NCBI GenBank assembly: GCA_009782655.1
Contig: WRIQ01000014.1
Span: 1-12,375, forward strand
Direction of reading: 5' to 3'
Length of the DNA stretch: 12,375 bases
Source: Prolixibacteraceae bacterium
Lineage (GTDB): Bacteria > Bacteroidota > Bacteroidia > Bacteroidales > Prolixibacteraceae
The notes under the pieces are model-generated. The model saw only the letters and a list, made by a program, of their open reading frames with translations. It searched no databases and was not told the origin of the DNA. This document shows positions 1 through 7,488 of this stretch, one piece after another. Within the stretch, counting starts at the first letter, position 1. Each line of letters begins with the position of its first letter. The position numbers were made by a program, and so were the translations under genes.

Positions 1-1026
1 CAGGATTTGCTCACCGGCTGGTACCTTGCTAAGGAAGGCGACACCGATGTTGAAATCAACGCTGCGCTGAAATTGGGTAAAAATATATTTTTCACTCCCG
101 GCCACTACGCGTTGAACGCCCCTATTCAGGTAAACCGAAAAAATGCGATACTCCTCGGCGCCGGCATCGCTTCAGTTACACTCGAACCTACGGAAAACAA
201 CATTTGGGGTTGCATCTATGTGGACGATAAGGACGGGATCATCGTTGCCGGACTTCTCATGGATTCTTTCAACAGCACAACCTATCAAATTCGCGTCGGC
301 GAAGAGAGCGCAACTGCCGATCATTCAGCAAACCCCATATTGCTTGCAGATATCACCTGCAGGGTGGGCGGAGTTCAATCCAAAAACATACAGATACACG
401 CTTCCATGCAAATAAACAGCGACAATGTCGTAGGCGACCATTTCTGGTTGTGGCGTGCAGACCACGGTACACAACCCGGCGGTCAGGCCCGATGGCTGAG
501 AGACAGGTGTAAAAACGGGCTTATCGTCACCGGCGACGATGTGACGCTCTACGCCCTGTTTGCAGAACACTATCAGGAATACGAGGTGTTGTGGCTGGGT
601 GAACGCGGCAGAACTTATTTCCTTCAAAACGAACCGCCATACGATCCGCCGAATCAGGCAAGCTGGAGCAGCCAGGGAGGTCGGGTCGACGGCTATGCGG
701 CTTTTAAAGTTGCGAATACCGTAAAAGAACATTACAGCATAGGTTTTGGCTCTTATGCGGTTTTTACCGGAACCGACGGTAACGTGAACAAGAAAAATGC
801 CTTTGAAGCGCCCAATGCCCCCAAAATCAACATTGAAAAAATGTGTATCACGCGATTCAGCGGTCCGGGTAATATACAAAACGTAATCAACGGCACAGGC
901 GGCAGCACCGCAACCGGAACAAAACGTGTGGCCTTATATAATAATGGTCAGGGAACGCAGCCCTACGACGAAACATTTGACCTGCCCAACCAAATATCAT
1001 GGCCTGCATATATCGTTATGGAATAA
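1..1026 (+). CDS. C-terminal part of a right-handed beta-helix, probably carbohydrate-active protein (5' truncated)
   Basis: The reading frame is open from base 1 and ends at TAA 1024-1026, so the start lies upstream. A TTG at base 7 is not a convincing start because the frame continues through it. The visible 341 residues contain repeated short beta-strand-like rungs. They also carry a conserved-looking block at about nt 424-480 (GDHFWLWRADHG) and another at about nt 568-650 (EHYQEYEVLWLGERGRTYF, then QNEPPYDPPNQ). From memory, these match a secreted beta-helix family in actinobacteria and Bacteroidota whose members are often labelled 'coagulation factor 5/8 type domain protein' or, misleadingly, 'adenylyl cyclase'. 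The fold resembles that of pectate lyases and some glycoside hydrolases, so a role in polysaccharide breakdown is inferred rather than shown. Any signal peptide or carbohydrate-binding domains would lie upstream. The beta-helix call is fairly secure; the reaction is unknown. Confidence 0.72.
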   Translation, partial: QDLLTGWYLAKEGDTDVEINAALKLGKNIFFTPGHYALNAPIQVNRKNAILLGAGIASVTLEPTENNIWGCIYVDDKDGIIVAGLLMDSFNSTTYQIRVGEESATADHSANPILLADITCRVGGVQSKNIQIHASMQINSDNVVGDHFWLWRADHGTQPGGQARWLRDRCKNGLIVTGDDVTLYALFAEHYQEYEVLWLGERGRTYFLQNEPPYDPPNQASWSSQGGRVDGYAAFKVANTVKEHYSIGFGSYAVFTGTDGNVNKKNAFEAPNAPKINIEKMCITRFSGPGNIQNVINGTGGSTATGTKRVALYNNGQGTQPYDETFDLPNQISWPAYIVME

Positions 1027-1168
1027 CAATTAAACCGGATAATAAACAAGATTTCCAGCATGTTTGCACAGGTAACTGACGAGTTCAGGAAGTGACATTT
1101 CGAAAGTTATTACCATGCACTTGTAATTCGCTTAGCCCCTAATGATTGAATATTTATATATAACATTC

Positions 1169-1184
1169 ATAATCAGTTGATTAT
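1169..1184. promoter_or_regulatory. Palindrome in the operon upstream region, possible operator
   Basis: ATAATCAGTTGATTAT has two perfect 7-base arms (ATAATCA and TGATTAT) around a central GT. The tight spacing fits a dimeric regulator site better than a terminator hairpin. It lies about 290 bases before the ABC ATPase start, which is far for an operator unless the leader is long. Chance occurrence in AT-rich DNA is quite possible. Confidence 0.2.
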
Positions 1185-1236
1185 TTTCTGGTTACATCAA
1201 TAATAACTCATCTCAAAATCGCCATTCCGCAACCCC

Positions 1237-1377
1237 CTAAAATTCTTCAATCCCGAAAAAATCCGCAAATTCAGGAATCAGGAATTTTCGTTCCGTTGTA
1301 ACATATTTCGCTTTATTGCGTCTTATTCCAATAATTTCGAAATTGTTCTTTTCATTCCGCCCCTGAAATATATTCAT
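1237..1377 (-). CDS. Doubtful small ORF (46 codons), unknown
   Basis: On the minus strand an ATG at 1377-1375 opens a frame that ends with TAG at 1239-1237. The predicted peptide begins MNIFQGRNEK and ends FADFFGIEEF. It has a mixed, protein-like composition with charged residues between hydrophobic ones. An in-frame TGA directly precedes the ATG, so the ORF does not extend upstream. I see no Shine-Dalgarno site or promoter box. It could be a genuine small protein, the remnant of a longer gene, or a chance ORF. I do not recognise it. Confidence 0.18.
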   Translation of the reverse strand: MNIFQGRNEKNNFEIIGIRRNKAKYVTTERKFLIPEFADFFGIEEF

Positions 1378-1474
1378 TCACGGATAAATTTTGGCATTCT
1401 ATCGGTAAGTAGAACTATTTTCCATCAGGATATCTGATGTTTACACCTCTTTTCAACAATAAGCAACCAGTTTT

Positions 1475-2188
1475 ATGATTGTTCTTGAAAATATACACAA
1501 ATCTTATGTAACGGGAGCCAACTCATTACACGTTCTTAAGGGCATTGACCTCGAAATCAAAGAGGGCGAATTTGTTTCCATAATGGGATCGTCGGGTTCG
1601 GGAAAATCAACGCTGCTCAACATACTGGGTATTCTGGACGATTACAACGAAGGGAAATATCATCTCAACGGACGGTATATCAAAAACTTGAACGAAACCA
1701 AAGCCGCGGCTATGCGCAATGAATTTATCGGGTTTGTGTTCCAGTCGTTCAATCTGATTTCTTTTAAAAACGCCAAAGAAAATGTGGCTTTACCGCTTTA
1801 TTATCAGGATATAAGCCGCCGCAAACGCAACCAAATTGCCCTCGAATATCTCGACCGCATGGGATTGAAAGAGTGGGCCGACCATCTGCCCAACGAACTG
1901 TCGGGCGGACAAAAACAACGTGTTGCCATTGCGCGCGCACTCATTTCCAATCCGAAAGTAATCTTGGCCGACGAACCCACAGGCGCCCTCGACACTACCA
2001 CCTCAATGGAAGTGATGGACATTCTGAAAGAAGTTAACAACCAGGGAATCACCGTTATCATTGTCACACACGAACACGACATCGCCTCGATGACAAAAAA
2101 AATTATCCGCCTCAAAGACGGCATCATCGAAGAGATTATCAAAAACGGCGACCTGAAACACTATCGCGAAAAAGTTTTATCGGAATAA
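1475..2188 (+). CDS. ABC transporter ATP-binding protein, MacB/LolD type
   Basis: This 237-residue cytoplasmic ATPase would power the two permeases encoded next to it. All nucleotide-binding motifs are intact: Walker [10 protein letters not shown] (residues 38-46), Q-loop Gln90, signature LSGGQ (142-146), Walker B VILADE (162-167), the D-loop GALD and the switch His199. The overall pattern, including [10 protein letters not shown] after the Q-loop and ADEPTGALD, is that of the MacB/LolD/FtsE branch. In that branch the ATPase works with FtsX-type permeases by mechanotransmission rather than classical transport. Length matches a stand-alone LolD-like subunit; in MacB of E. coli the same domain is fused to the permease. 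It is the first gene of the operon, 15 bases before the first permease. There is no Shine-Dalgarno site before the ATG. The family is certain; the substrate is unknown. Confidence 0.95.
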   Translation: MIVLENIHKSYVTGANSLHVLKGIDLEIKEGEFVSIMGSSGSGKSTLLNILGILDDYNEGKYHLNGRYIKNLNETKAAAMRNEFIGFVFQSFNLISFKNAKENVALPLYYQDISRRKRNQIALEYLDRMGLKEWADHLPNELSGGQKQRVAIARALISNPKVILADEPTGALDTTTSMEVMDILKEVNNQGITVIIVTHEHDIASMTKKIIRLKDGIIEEIIKNGDLKHYREKVLSE

Positions 2189-2203
2189 AATCAGGCTCTC
2201 ATC

Positions 2204-3457
2204 ATGTTCGACATCGATATCTGGCAGGAAATATTCAGCACCATTCGGAAAAACAAACTCCGCACTTTTCTAACGGGATTCTCGGTTGCATGGGGCATTT
2301 TCATGCTTATGGTGCTTTTAGGCTCCGGCAACGGATTGCAGAATGGCGTCAAAGACCAATTTTCCGACAGCGCCGAAAACATTATGTGGTTATGGTCGGG
2401 GCAAACTTCCATTCCGTACAGGGGCTTGAGCGACGGCCGCCAAATACGCTTCCGCAACGACGATTACGATTTTCTGCTCGATAAGGCCAGTGGCGTAGAT
2501 CAGGTGTCGGCGCGCTTTTACCTTCCGGGCAACATGGTTTTTTCTTACGGGAAAGAATACGGCTCATTCTCAACCAGCGCTTGCTATCCTGCGCTGAAAG
2601 ACATGGATAAAATACAAATAACATCGGGACGGTTTATAAACGAAATGGACATCAGGGATTTCCGCAAATCGATTGTGATTGGCAGCGACATCCGCAAAGC
2701 GCTTTTCAAGGACGAAGACCCGCTGGGAAAGTATGTCAACATCGGCACGGTTCCGTTTGTAGTTGTCGGCATTTTCCACGATCCGCGCTCGCAGGACAAC
2801 CGCTACGTTTACATGCCTTTCACAACAGCGCAAAAGATTTACGGCGGCGGCGACCGCGTCCACAATTTTGTGCTTACTACCGACCTGGTGACCACCGACA
2901 AAGAGGCCGATAGAATTAGCGACGGCATCAGAGAACAAATGGCGCAAAGGCACAATTTCGATCCGGCCGACCGACGCGCCATGGGTTCATACAGCATGTT
3001 GGCCGACTATCTGCGAACCATGAAAATTTTTCAGGCCATCAAAATGTTTGTGTGGATAATCGGCATCGGAACGCTCATTGCGGGCATTGTGGGGGTGAGC
3101 AACATCATGCTCATTCTGGTGAAAGAGCGCACACGCGAATTGGGAATACGCAAAGCATTGGGCGCTTCGCCGCGTTCGGTTGTCGGGTTGGTGCTCCTCG
3201 AATCGATTTTTATCACCACCATTGCAGGCTACATAGGCTTGGTATTGGGTGTGGGCATTATGGAACTGCTCAACACGGCGCTGGATTATATGGCAGACGG
3301 CGGCGGCGACCAACTGTTCTTCAAGCATCCCACCGTCGATTTCGGAACAGCCGTTGCGGCAACGGTGATTTTGGTAGTTTCGGGCGCCATCGCCGGTTAC
3401 ATACCCGCTCGCCGCGCAGCCAATGTGAAACCCGTGGAAGCGTTGAAAAATGAATAA
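2204..3457 (+). CDS. MacB/FtsX-family ABC transporter permease, first of two
   Basis: This 417-residue inner-membrane protein has the MacB permease topology. One transmembrane helix lies near the N-terminus (about residues 22-42). A large periplasmic MacB_PCD-type domain follows (about 45-270), then three helices of the FtsX domain (about 278-304, 329-352 and 381-401). The segment VGVSNIMLILVKERTRELGIRKALGASPRSV is the typical FtsX-domain coupling region after the second helix. The C-terminus AARRxxxVKPVEALKNE-like ending is also characteristic. The start at 2204 gives the usual MFDID N-terminus shared with the next gene. It would pair with the ATPase upstream and with the paralogous permease downstream. 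Three consecutive in-frame stops (TAA TGA TGA) end the gene. Confidence 0.93.
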   Translation: MFDIDIWQEIFSTIRKNKLRTFLTGFSVAWGIFMLMVLLGSGNGLQNGVKDQFSDSAENIMWLWSGQTSIPYRGLSDGRQIRFRNDDYDFLLDKASGVDQVSARFYLPGNMVFSYGKEYGSFSTSACYPALKDMDKIQITSGRFINEMDIRDFRKSIVIGSDIRKALFKDEDPLGKYVNIGTVPFVVVGIFHDPRSQDNRYVYMPFTTAQKIYGGGDRVHNFVLTTDLVTTDKEADRISDGIREQMAQRHNFDPADRRAMGSYSMLADYLRTMKIFQAIKMFVWIIGIGTLIAGIVGVSNIMLILVKERTRELGIRKALGASPRSVVGLVLLESIFITTIAGYIGLVLGVGIMELLNTALDYMADGGGDQLFFKHPTVDFGTAVAATVILVVSGAIAGYIPARRAANVKPVEALKNE

Positions 3458-3508
3458 TGATGAGAAAATTGAAAAAGTAAAAAAGAGTGATGAATAATGA
3501 ATGGATGA
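3449..3508 (+). repeat. Low-complexity A/G-rich spacer with a duplicated 10-mer
   Basis: TGAATAATGA occurs twice exactly, at 3451-3460 (overlapping the permease stop codon) and at 3491-3500. Between the copies lies GAAAATTGAAAAAG-type sequence. A related GGAAAATTGA string recurs after the second permease gene at about 4853-4862. Such simple A/T/G spacers are common between Bacteroidota genes. No function is evident. Confidence 0.4.
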
Positions 3509-3579
3509 ACGACGCGCGATGAGTTTTTTATCTCTCACAACTCGTTGATTGCAAAGTTAAATTACAAAAACGAATAAAA

Positions 3580-4842
3580 ATGTTTGACATAGACCGTTGG
3601 AACGAAATATGGAGTACGCTGTCCAAGAATAAGATGCGAAGTTTGCTGACAGCATTTGGCGTTTTTTGGGGCATATTCATGTTGATTGTGATGGCGGGAG
3701 CGGGCAACGGAATGAAAAACGGCATTTACGAAGGTGTTGCCGCTTTTGCGTCCAACTCCGCTTTCCTCTGGACGGAACGCACCAGCGAGCCTTACAAGGG
3801 TTTCAAGCGTGGCCGGTATTGGGAAATGGATTCTGAAGATGTTAAATATTTACGCGCCAACCTTCCCGAAATCGACCTTTTGACGCCACGCAATTTTGCC
3901 TCCTCGCGGGGTACTTCCAATATTGTACGCGGACTAAAAAGCGAAACCTATAATGTGAAAGGCGATTATCCCGATTACCTGAAAATCGATCCGGCAACCT
4001 TGATTTTCGGGCGGTGGCTCAACGATATCGACATACGCGACAAAAGGAAAGTCTGCGTCATCGGCGAGAAAGTATATGAAACCATGTTCGACAACGATGA
4101 AGAACCGGTTGGCGAATATCTGAAAATTTCGGGCGTTTATTACCAGATTATCGGCGTGCTGCGTCCCGAAACCCGCGTATACGTAAACGGGCGAACCGAA
4201 GAATCGGTATTCATTCCGTTTACCACCATGCAACAAGCCTACAACATGGGCAACAGCGTTCACCTGCTGGCTTTCACGGCACACAAAGGCGTTAAAATTT
4301 CGGATTTGGAAGAAAAAATAAAACTGCTGATCAAATCGCGCCATGCCATCTCTCCCACCGACGTGCAGGCCATTTCGGGTATCAACATTGAGCAGCAATT
4401 CCAGCAGATAAACGGTTTGTTCGTCGGCATCAACATTCTGACGTGGATTGTGGGCATCGGCACTTTGCTGGCTGGCGTAATCGGGGTGAGCAACATCATG
4501 CTGGTGATTGTCCGCGAACGCACCAAAGAAATAGGGATACAACGCGCCATCGGAGCCAGACCGCGCACCATCATTTCGCAAATCATGCTCGAAAGTGTCA
4601 CCCTCACAACGTTGGCCGGATACCTGGGGCTGGTGGCGGGCATTGCTCTGCTGGAGCTGACAAACAAAGCGATGCAAATGCGGCCGCAGGGCGACAACGT
4701 GTTTTTTCAAAATCCAAGCGTGGATATAAAAATTGCACTGGCGGCGCTGACCGTGTTGGTTTTGGCAGGTTTGTTCGCCGGCTCGATTCCCGCAAAACGT
4801 GCATTAAGCATAAAGCCGATTGAGGCGCTGAGGGAGGAATAG
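3580..4842 (+). CDS. MacB/FtsX-family ABC transporter permease, second of two
   Basis: This 420-residue protein has the same architecture as the preceding permease: a first helix at about residues 22-41, a periplasmic domain to about 280, then three FtsX-domain helices (about 282-307, 331-353 and 385-405). The motif GVSNIMLVIVRERTKEIGIQ follows the second helix, and the end IPAKRALSIKPIEALREE is typical. By hand count 31 of the first 49 residues match the upstream permease, while the periplasmic domains differ much more. This indicates an old tandem duplication. The likely arrangement is a heterodimeric permease driven by two copies of the ATPase, which is inferred from gene content. The ATG at 3580 follows an A-rich tract typical of Bacteroidota starts. 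A 122-base gap separates it from the first permease. Confidence 0.93.
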   Translation: MFDIDRWNEIWSTLSKNKMRSLLTAFGVFWGIFMLIVMAGAGNGMKNGIYEGVAAFASNSAFLWTERTSEPYKGFKRGRYWEMDSEDVKYLRANLPEIDLLTPRNFASSRGTSNIVRGLKSETYNVKGDYPDYLKIDPATLIFGRWLNDIDIRDKRKVCVIGEKVYETMFDNDEEPVGEYLKISGVYYQIIGVLRPETRVYVNGRTEESVFIPFTTMQQAYNMGNSVHLLAFTAHKGVKISDLEEKIKLLIKSRHAISPTDVQAISGINIEQQFQQINGLFVGINILTWIVGIGTLLAGVIGVSNIMLVIVRERTKEIGIQRAIGARPRTIISQIMLESVTLTTLAGYLGLVAGIALLELTNKAMQMRPQGDNVFFQNPSVDIKIALAALTVLVLAGLFAGSIPAKRALSIKPIEALREE

Positions 4843-4954
4843 ATGGATATATGGAAAATTGACAATTAATATTTGAGACAGTTCTTATTGGGAGCGCGAA
4901 TAACGCAACCTGTTAGATTAAAACTTGAAATCATTGAATTAATAAAATATCACT

Positions 4955-6070
4955 ATGAAGAAATTTTTTAAAATATTCGGATTGTCGGTTTTAGCCGTCA
5001 TCTTTGTGGGAACGCTCTTCTTTTTGTATAAAAAATCGAGGCCTGTTCCTGAAATTTATGAAGTGCAATCGCCGGCTGTGAATACCATCATCAAAAAAAC
5101 AGTGGCAACGGGTTCTGTTGAGCCACGCAAAGAAATTGAAATTAAGCCGCAGGTTTCAGGCATCATCGAAGAGCTTTTTATCGAAGCCGGAACGATGGTT
5201 AAGAAAGGAACAATTCTGGCGCGCGTCAACATCATCCCCGACATGGTAAACCTTAACAGCGCCGAATCGAGGCTGAATCGCGCAAAGCTCAACTACGACG
5301 ATTCGAAAATTGATTTCGAGCGGCAAACGATTCTCTTCGAAAAAGAGGTGGTTTCAAGCGAAGATTATCAAAAATCGAGGCTGGCCTTTCTCTCGGCACG
5401 CGAAGAACTCGAAGCGGCCGAAAACAACCTGGAACTCATTAAAAAAGGAGTGACCAAAACGTCGGCGGCAACCACCAACACGCTGATTCGCTCTACCATC
5501 GACGGCATGGTTCTCGACGTTCCCGTGAAAGAGGGTTTTTCGGTAATTCAGGCCAACACGTTCAACGCCGGAACAACCATCGCCATCGTCGCCGACATGA
5601 ACGACATGATTTTCAATGGGAAAGTTGACGAAACCGAAGTGGGCAAAATAAAAGAAGGTATGAACATTGACCTCACCATCGGCGCCATCGATGAACAGAA
5701 TTTCGTTGCCGTACTGAAATATATTTCGCCCAAAGGGGTGAATGAAAACGGCGCTATCCAGTTCGAAATCAAAGCCGACGTTATGTTGCAGGACGATCAG
5801 TTTATGCGTTCAGGATACAGCGCAAACGCCAACATCGTCCTTGACCGCCGAGACAGCGTACTCTCAATTCCCGAAGGATTGTTGCATTTCAGCAACGATT
5901 CAGCCTACGTGGAAATTCAAACTGCCGATCAGGTTTTTGAGAAACGTTTCGTAAAAACCGGCCTGTCGGACGGCATCAACATCGAAATCACCGACGGAAT
6001 CTCCATGAACGACAAGCTGAAAGCTGAAAAAAAAGACCCGAAACAAGCTAAAAAAACGACTAACTCTTAA
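4955..6070 (+). CDS. Periplasmic adaptor (membrane-fusion protein, HlyD/MacA/AcrA type)
   Basis: This 371-residue adaptor would bridge the inner-membrane permeases and the outer-membrane channel. An N-terminal transmembrane anchor spans about residues 6-25 and is followed by Lys-Lys. The two halves of the lipoyl/barrel-sandwich domain are visible: VATGSVEPRKEIEIKPQVSG (about 50-69) with its continuation to 95, and about 178-215 (STIDGMVLDVPVKEG). Between them, about 96-165, lies a charged alpha-helical hairpin that should dock to the TolC-type channel. A beta-barrel domain (about 216-295) and a membrane-proximal domain (about 296-360) complete the usual order. The C-terminus is Lys-rich. It is anchored by a helix and not lipidated, as in MacA. 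It lies 112 bases after the second permease and 21 bases before the channel gene. Confidence 0.93.
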   Translation: MKKFFKIFGLSVLAVIFVGTLFFLYKKSRPVPEIYEVQSPAVNTIIKKTVATGSVEPRKEIEIKPQVSGIIEELFIEAGTMVKKGTILARVNIIPDMVNLNSAESRLNRAKLNYDDSKIDFERQTILFEKEVVSSEDYQKSRLAFLSAREELEAAENNLELIKKGVTKTSAATTNTLIRSTIDGMVLDVPVKEGFSVIQANTFNAGTTIAIVADMNDMIFNGKVDETEVGKIKEGMNIDLTIGAIDEQNFVAVLKYISPKGVNENGAIQFEIKADVMLQDDQFMRSGYSANANIVLDRRDSVLSIPEGLLHFSNDSAYVEIQTADQVFEKRFVKTGLSDGINIEITDGISMNDKLKAEKKDPKQAKKTTNS

Positions 6071-6091
6071 GCCAACAAAAACAGATTTAAA

Positions 6092-7438
6092 ATGAGAACT
6101 CTAACATTAGTCTTTGCCTTTCTTTGCGTTTCAGCGTTCACCGCGCAGACACAGGAAACATGGTCGTTGCAGCAGTGTGTTGATTATGCCCTCGAAAACA
6201 ATATTCAGGTGAAACAGCAGGAGGTTGCTGTGCAATATCAGGAAAGCCTGCACCAGCAGGCAAAACACAACCGGTTGCCCAATCTCAACGGGCAGTTGGG
6301 AAACAATTACAGTTTCGGCCGTTCGCTCTCTTATCAAAATACCTACGAAAATACTAACTCGATTGGTGTTTCGGGAGGCCTGAGCGCCGACGTAACCCTA
6401 TGGAACGGATTAGTGCTGCAAAACACTATCAAGCAGCGTGAATTCGATTTACAGGCTTCAACGCTTGATTTGCAAAAGGCGAAAGACGAGTTGGTGCTTT
6501 CCATTACGGCTCTGTATCTCGAAATTCTTTTTGCCGAAGAGCTGCTGGCCATTGACGAGAATCAAACCGAAATCACGAAACAGCAAATCGCCCGCACCCG
6601 CAAGATGATAGACGCAGGAAAGTTGCCGCGTGGCGACATTTACGAACCAGAGGCGCAACTCGCCCGCGAAGAACTGGCAGTGACCAATCGGGAAAATAAC
6701 GTTCAACTGGTTTATCTGAATTTGTACCAACTGCTTGAGCTGCCGCTGGGACTCTCTTTTAAAGTACTGCGACCGGAAATATCGCAATTGAAGGCGGGCG
6801 CCATTCAAAACGACGCCGGGCATATTTTCGCAAATGCACTGCAAACGCGCCCCGAAATTCAGGCGTCGCAACTGCGCATCGAAAGCGCCCAAAGCCAACT
6901 CGAGCAGGCCAAAGGTTCGCGCCTGCCAAGCATCAGCCTCGGCGGAAGTTATTACAACAACTACAACGATAATTACACGCAACTGGTGGAGAGTTCCGGC
7001 AGCTATAGAACCATACCGCTGGGCAGCCAGTTGAGAAACAACCAGCGCTACGGCTTCGGCCTGAATGTGAACATCCCAATTTTCAATAAGTTTCAGGTGC
7101 GCACATCCATCCAGAATGCCGAACTGCAAATTCAGGACTATGAATATCGCTTAGCCAGCGCCCGCAATACCCTCCAAAAAGATGTGGAACAGGCATACAG
7201 CAATGCCATTGCCGCACTGAAACGCTACATTTCCAGCGAGAAAGCGGTACTCGCGTCCGAAGAGGCTTTCCGTTACGCCGAAGAGAAATTCAACGTCGGG
7301 ACGATTACATCCGTAGAATACAATCAGATAAAAAACAATCTGGTAACAACGCAATCGCAATGGGTACAAGCCAAATACAACTACATTTTCTGCACCAAAA
7401 TCATCGATTTCTACAACGGCGTACCGATAACGTTGTAA
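6092..7438 (+). CDS. TolC-family outer-membrane efflux channel
   Basis: This 448-residue protein is the likely exit duct of the pump. A cleavable signal peptide covers about residues 1-20 (MRTLTLVFAFLCVSAFTAQT). The mature start contains WSLQQCVDYALENNIQVKQ, the hallmark N-terminus of Bacteroidota TolC-like proteins. It is followed by LPNLNGQLGNNYSFGRS. Two outer-membrane-efflux repeats follow, each with long heptad-like helices (about 110-215 and 325-425) and short strands for the outer-membrane barrel near 65-110 and 285-330. Length is normal for the family. It starts 21 bases after the adaptor gene behind an A-rich tract, so it is probably cotranscribed with and translated from the same message. 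No separate promoter is visible before it. Confidence 0.93.
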   Translation: MRTLTLVFAFLCVSAFTAQTQETWSLQQCVDYALENNIQVKQQEVAVQYQESLHQQAKHNRLPNLNGQLGNNYSFGRSLSYQNTYENTNSIGVSGGLSADVTLWNGLVLQNTIKQREFDLQASTLDLQKAKDELVLSITALYLEILFAEELLAIDENQTEITKQQIARTRKMIDAGKLPRGDIYEPEAQLAREELAVTNRENNVQLVYLNLYQLLELPLGLSFKVLRPEISQLKAGAIQNDAGHIFANALQTRPEIQASQLRIESAQSQLEQAKGSRLPSISLGGSYYNNYNDNYTQLVESSGSYRTIPLGSQLRNNQRYGFGLNVNIPIFNKFQVRTSIQNAELQIQDYEYRLASARNTLQKDVEQAYSNAIAALKRYISSEKAVLASEEAFRYAEEKFNVGTITSVEYNQIKNNLVTTQSQWVQAKYNYIFCTKIIDFYNGVPITL

Positions 7439-7462
7439 AGGCTGAAAATCGTGCTAAATTTG
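7432..7462 (+). promoter_or_regulatory. Bacteroides-type promoter for the YkgJ-like gene
   Basis: An exact -7 box TAAATTTG (TAnnTTTG) lies at 7455-7462. A GTTG at 7432-7435, one base from the -33 consensus TTTG, lies 19 bases upstream, which is the expected spacing. Transcription would start near 7468, giving a leader of about 20 bases before the ATG at 7489. The -33 element overlaps the last codons of the channel gene. Confidence 0.6.
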
Positions 7463-7479
7463 CAGTCAGATAAATCATT

Positions 7480-7484
7480 GGAGG
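7480..7484 (+). promoter_or_regulatory. Strong Shine-Dalgarno site before the YkgJ-like gene
   Basis: GGAGG lies four bases before the ATG at 7489. Other genes in this window start behind A-rich tracts without such a site, so this one stands out. It firmly supports the chosen start. Confidence 0.65.
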
Positions 7485-7488
7485 CAAA

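Larger units (their letters stand above)
1027..1474. other. 448-base intergenic region before the efflux operon
   Basis: No convincing gene lies here. The stretch is AT-rich and should contain the end of the beta-helix transcript and the promoter of the efflux operon. I found neither a clear intrinsic terminator nor an exact TAnnTTTG box. The nearest partial match is AAATTTTG at about 1387-1394, with one mismatch and no TTTG at the expected upstream distance. It does contain a 16-base palindrome and a 46-codon minus-strand ORF, both listed separately. Confidence 0.6.

Noticed and set aside
1239..1289. Imperfect inverted repeat AAAATTC...GAATTTT as a terminator after the beta-helix gene
   Set aside because: Only seven bases pair well, the loop is long, and it lies over 200 bases after the stop codon.
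3550..3565. Minus-strand TAACTTTG resembling a -7 box in the gap between permease genes
   Set aside because: No TTTG lies at 19-21 bases upstream and there is no minus-strand gene downstream, only the 3' end of the first permease in antisense.
3934..4710. Minus-strand open frame of 258 codons inside the second permease gene
   Set aside because: It is a shadow of the permease, rich in His, Gln and Asp in a pattern typical of antisense translation of hydrophobic proteins.
4868..4875. AATATTTG as a possible -7 box before the adaptor gene
   Set aside because: The first base of the consensus is wrong and no -33 element lies at the right distance; the operon context makes a separate promoter unnecessary.
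6458..7129. Minus-strand open frame of 223 codons inside the TolC-like gene
   Set aside because: The sense frame is a complete TolC-family channel with signal peptide; the antisense frame has no recognisable domain.
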